From an uncultured Mycoplasmatota bacterium (lineage in GTDB: Bacteria > Bacillota_I > Bacilli_A > RF39 > UBA660), in contig CAMUBM010000005.1 in the NCBI GenBank assembly GCA_947087145.1, positions 1 through 15,146 on the forward strand: a DNA stretch of 15,146 bases. The letters run 5' to 3'. The first letter of the stretch is position 1. Every line of letters starts with the position of its first letter. Shown here piece after piece: positions 12,822-15,146 of this stretch. The position numbers were made by a program, and so were the translations under genes. The notes below the pieces were generated by a model, which was not told where the DNA came from, searched no databases, and was given only the letters and a program-made list of their open reading frames with translations.

Positions 12822-13868
12822 ATGAAAACAACAAAAGATGTAAAAGACAAAGATAAAGCTTTGGAAGCAGTGCTAGCGGACATAGAAAAACAATTTGGAA
12901 AAGGAGCCATTATGAAACTAGGGGAAGACTCTCATATGGAAATCGATGTGACAAGTAGTGGCTCTTTAACCTTAGATATAGCATTAGGAGTAGGAGGGTA
13001 TCCTAAAGGAAGAATTATTGAAATCTATGGACCAGAATCATCCGGGAAAACCACATTCGCTCTTCATGCCATTGCAGAAGTACAAAAAAATGGGGGAAGA
13101 GCAGCATTTATTGATGCTGAACATGCTCTAGACCCTGTCTATGCTAAAAATCTAGGAGTCAATTTAAATGAACTTTTATTATCCCAACCAGACACAGGGG
13201 AACAAGCCTTAGAAATTTGTGAAGCCTTAGTAAGAAGTGAAGCAGTAAATATTGTGGTCATTGACTCAGTAGCAGCATTAGTTCCCCAAGCAGAAATTGA
13301 TGGAGAAATGGGAGACAGTCATGTAGGCTTGCAAGCAAGACTAATGAGCCAAGCCCTTCGGAAACTTTCTGGAACCATTAATAAAACCAAAACAACAGCA
13401 ATTTTTATCAATCAATTAAGAGAAAAAGTAGGAGTGATGTTTGGAAATCCAGAAACAACACCAGGAGGAAGAGCATTAAAATTCTACTCTACCATTCGCT
13501 TAGATGTTAGACGTGGAGAACAAATTAAACAAGGCGATCAAGTCATTGGAAATCGTACCAATGTAAAAGTAGTAAAAAATAAAGTGGCACCACCATTTAA
13601 AACAGCAAGTGTAGATATCATGTATGGCGAAGGTGTCAGTCGTGAAGGAGAAATTGTCGATATCGCAAGCGACTTAAACATTGTTGAAAAAAGTGGGGCA
13701 TGGTATTCTTACAATGGCGAAAAAATAGGCCAAGGAAAAGAAAATGTAAAAGCATTATTAAAAGAAAATACTGTCCTTCGTGAAGATTTAGAACACAAAA
13801 TTCGTGTACATTATGGATTTGAAGAAGAAAAAGAAAAGAAAGAAAAAACACCAGTAGTGGAAGAATAA
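12822..13868 (+). CDS. recA: Recombinase RecA
   Basis: This 348-residue protein is the ATP-dependent strand-exchange recombinase, which also triggers LexA self-cleavage. The core has the N-terminal helix (ALEAVLADIEKQFGKGAIM), Walker A G70-P-E-S-S-G-K-T-T78, Walker B ending at D148 (IVVIDS), loop L1 (EMGDSHVGLQARLMSQALRK) and loop L2 (NQLREKVGVMFGNPETTPGG). The C-terminal domain ends in a mixed-charge tail (EEEKEKKEKTPVVEE). No intein is present. AAGGAG precedes the ATG. It has its own promoter and a palindromic candidate SOS box, so SOS induction is likely. The rodZ-pgsA-recA order matches Bacillus, but the usual next gene rny is replaced in the window by a ThyX-like gene. Confidence 0.98.
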   Translation: MKTTKDVKDKDKALEAVLADIEKQFGKGAIMKLGEDSHMEIDVTSSGSLTLDIALGVGGYPKGRIIEIYGPESSGKTTFALHAIAEVQKNGGRAAFIDAEHALDPVYAKNLGVNLNELLLSQPDTGEQALEICEALVRSEAVNIVVIDSVAALVPQAEIDGEMGDSHVGLQARLMSQALRKLSGTINKTKTTAIFINQLREKVGVMFGNPETTPGGRALKFYSTIRLDVRRGEQIKQGDQVIGNRTNVKVVKNKVAPPFKTASVDIMYGEGVSREGEIVDIASDLNIVEKSGAWYSYNGEKIGQGKENVKALLKENTVLREDLEHKIRVHYGFEEEKEKKEKTPVVEE

Positions 13869-13882
13869 TCTTTCTTTTTTTT
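13834..13882 (+). terminator. Possible weak terminator of recA
   Basis: AAAAGAAAGA (13834-13843, inside recA) can pair with TCTTTCTTTT (13869-13878), followed by T residues to 13882. The stem is all A-T and purine/pyrimidine biased, the loop is long (25 bases) and the U-tract is largely used up in the stem, so termination may be weak. Confidence 0.3.
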
Positions 13883-13883
13883 G

Positions 13884-13908
13884 TTTAATCTTTTATAATG
13901 AGATTAAA
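13884..13908 (+). promoter_or_regulatory. Inverted repeat bracketing a TATAAT before the ThyX-like gene
   Basis: TTTAATCT (13884-13891) and AGATTAAA (13901-13908) are perfect complements separated by nine bases, and the space between them holds a perfect -10 hexamer TATAAT (13894-13899). No good -35 is seen 16-18 bases upstream. It could be an operator over a promoter for the gene at 13949, or a hairpin in a read-through recA transcript. Confidence 0.45.
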
Positions 13909-13948
13909 GAGTACAAATGGGGCTAGGGAAAAGAAAGGATTTTTATAT

Positions 13949-15146
13949 ATGAAAGTAACATTAGACAAAGAAAACAGATTTTTAACTAAAGAAGGATTGT
14001 TAGATATAAAAAGAGAACTTATATATGCTGGAACTAAGGCTGCTTGGTGTTTTAAAGATGGAACAGCAACTCCAGAAAACATTCGAAATATGCCAGAGAT
14101 AGATTTATTAAGAAGAGGAATAGAAACATATATAAATGATCACGGTACCCCAGATGAACATGATAAAATATCTTTAGAAATAACTGAGTTTCCAAAATTA
14201 ATGTGCATGATTTTAAATAGTGAACATCAATACACAGCTTGTGAACGTTCATTTCGGTATACAAAAATTACAACAAATGATTATATCTCAGATATAGAAG
14301 TAAAATTATATAATAAATGGTATAATATTTTTATAAATATATTTGAAGAAAATTATAGCGAATGGTTCTATCAAGTAAATCAAAAAAATGAAAAAAATAC
14401 AAAAACTGATATGCGAAAAAAAGCACAAGAAAATGCTCGTTATTTTGTAAGTGTTTTAACTCCAACTTCAATTGCTTATAGTGCTCCTTGGTATCAATGG
14501 CAAAAATTAGCAACTTTTTTGCAAGATATGATAGAAAACCCTAATACTTCTTTAAAAAAAATTGTAGTACCATATGCTAAAGAATTTATAGAGCAATTAA
14601 TTGAATTAAAAGTCGTTGTTTTAACCAAAGATGCCATTGCATTATATCCACCTTTAGAGAAAATGTTAAAAGAAAAAAATGATAATCGAGAATGGTTATA
14701 TAAAAATAATAAAGAAACGAAATTGTATATGTTTGCTGAAAATAATCCCTTCAGTGGAATAAATAAACCCAATGAATATAATGCATCAATTAATTATAAT
14801 TCAAGATTATCAATTGCAGGTTTTGCTGATATATTAAGACATAGAACTTCCTATGTGGCACTGAAAAATCCTAATAAATTTTCTTACATTATTCCAAAAT
14901 TTGTACCAAGTAATTATTGGAAAGAATATGACCAAGATATGCAGAAAATAAATGGAATATATCCACAAGGACAACTCATTGATTTTAATTTAGATTCAAG
15001 CATATATAGATTAGTACAATATATGGGAAAAGAAAGAGCTTGCGAGAGACCGCAGCAAGAAGTAGAGGATTGGTATGTAAATCAGCTACTTCCTGATATT
15101 GTAGAAGGACTTTCTAAACGTCCTGAATATGAAGAAGAGTATAAAT
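13949..15146 (+). CDS. ThyX-related protein (FAD-dependent thymidylate synthase-like), 3' end missing
   Basis: An open frame of 399 codons runs off the window end. ATG at 13949 is preceded by AAAGGA. ThyX converts dUMP to dTMP using methylenetetrahydrofolate and FAD. I see two ThyX-like portions. The first (about 50-200) has T-P-D-E-H-D, then SEHQYTACERSFRY where the RHR signature would lie, keeping only H and the S-x-R-Y end, and later RKKAQENARYFVSVLTPTS. The second (about 270-380) has I-L-R-H-R-T-S-Y followed by MGKERACERPQQEVEDW, like the C-terminal AQ-x-E-I-R segment. Single-domain ThyX is about 200-250 residues, so this is an unusually long form; long two-domain ThyX proteins are known from Chlamydia. 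It follows recA by 80 bases in the same direction. The family assignment rests on scattered motifs and is moderate; activity cannot be judged. Confidence 0.55.
   Translation, partial: MKVTLDKENRFLTKEGLLDIKRELIYAGTKAAWCFKDGTATPENIRNMPEIDLLRRGIETYINDHGTPDEHDKISLEITEFPKLMCMILNSEHQYTACERSFRYTKITTNDYISDIEVKLYNKWYNIFINIFEENYSEWFYQVNQKNEKNTKTDMRKKAQENARYFVSVLTPTSIAYSAPWYQWQKLATFLQDMIENPNTSLKKIVVPYAKEFIEQLIELKVVVLTKDAIALYPPLEKMLKEKNDNREWLYKNNKETKLYMFAENNPFSGINKPNEYNASINYNSRLSIAGFADILRHRTSYVALKNPNKFSYIIPKFVPSNYWKEYDQDMQKINGIYPQGQLIDFNLDSSIYRLVQYMGKERACERPQQEVEDWYVNQLLPDIVEGLSKRPEYEEEYK

Noticed and set aside
1..15146. CRISPR array, tRNA gene, insertion sequence or prophage
   Set aside because: No regularly spaced direct repeats, no T-loop-like GTTCGA segment in a cloverleaf context, no transposase or integrase motifs and no terminal inverted repeats were seen.

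Overview
The window is AT-rich DNA from a low-GC Firmicute with a standard genetic code: TGG codes for Trp and TGA ends cca, so it is not the Mycoplasma code. It keeps peptidoglycan and division genes (class A PBP, GpsB) and the Firmicutes markers RecU, DnaD, type B RNase P RNA and a RodZ-like protein. Several neighbourhoods match Bacillus synteny: dnaD-nth facing recU-ponA, gpsB followed by rnpB, and rodZ-pgsA-recA. An uncultured gut-type Bacilli lineage (RF39/Erysipelotrichia-like) is my inference; the class-level call is firmer than anything below it.

Layout: (1) 1-2836, a two-gene redox operon: a CrtI/retinol-saturase-type flavoprotein and an FNR-type NAD(P)H reductase with a C-terminal [2Fe-2S] ferredoxin domain. 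It ends at a bidirectional terminator. (2) 2840-3628 (minus), rpsD with a strong promoter and a leader that can form a pseudoknot. (3) 3722-6614 (plus), an unrecognised 162-residue protein, then the overlapping operon cca-dnaD-nth. (4) 6619-10024 (minus), the overlapping pair recU-ponA; the PBP1A-type protein carries Fn3-like and cadherin-like C-terminal domains and an altered KTG box. (5) 10025-10806, a gene-poor stretch with a decayed C-terminal piece of a DUF4143-type ATPase, its terminator, and a small ORF whose ribosome-binding site lies in a hairpin. (6) 10764-12624 (plus), gpsB, rnpB, a short RodZ-like membrane protein and pgsA, tightly packed. (7) 12649-15146, recA under a good sigma-A promoter with a perfect LexA-box-like palindrome upstream, then a ThyX-related gene cut by the window end.

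Most of the window is housekeeping: tRNA 3'-end maturation (cca) and 5'-end maturation (rnpB), replication restart and primosome (dnaD), base excision repair (nth), recombination (recA, recU), wall synthesis and division (ponA, gpsB, rodZ), and phospholipid synthesis (pgsA). I see no clear new defence or mobile system. The points most worth a second look are the redox gene pair, the PBP architecture and its KGGT motif, the rpsD leader pseudoknot, the recA palindrome, the hairpin over the small ORF, and the long ThyX-like protein. Five genes use GTG or TTG starts when the start is chosen by its Shine-Dalgarno site, and several transcripts appear to have very short 5' leaders.
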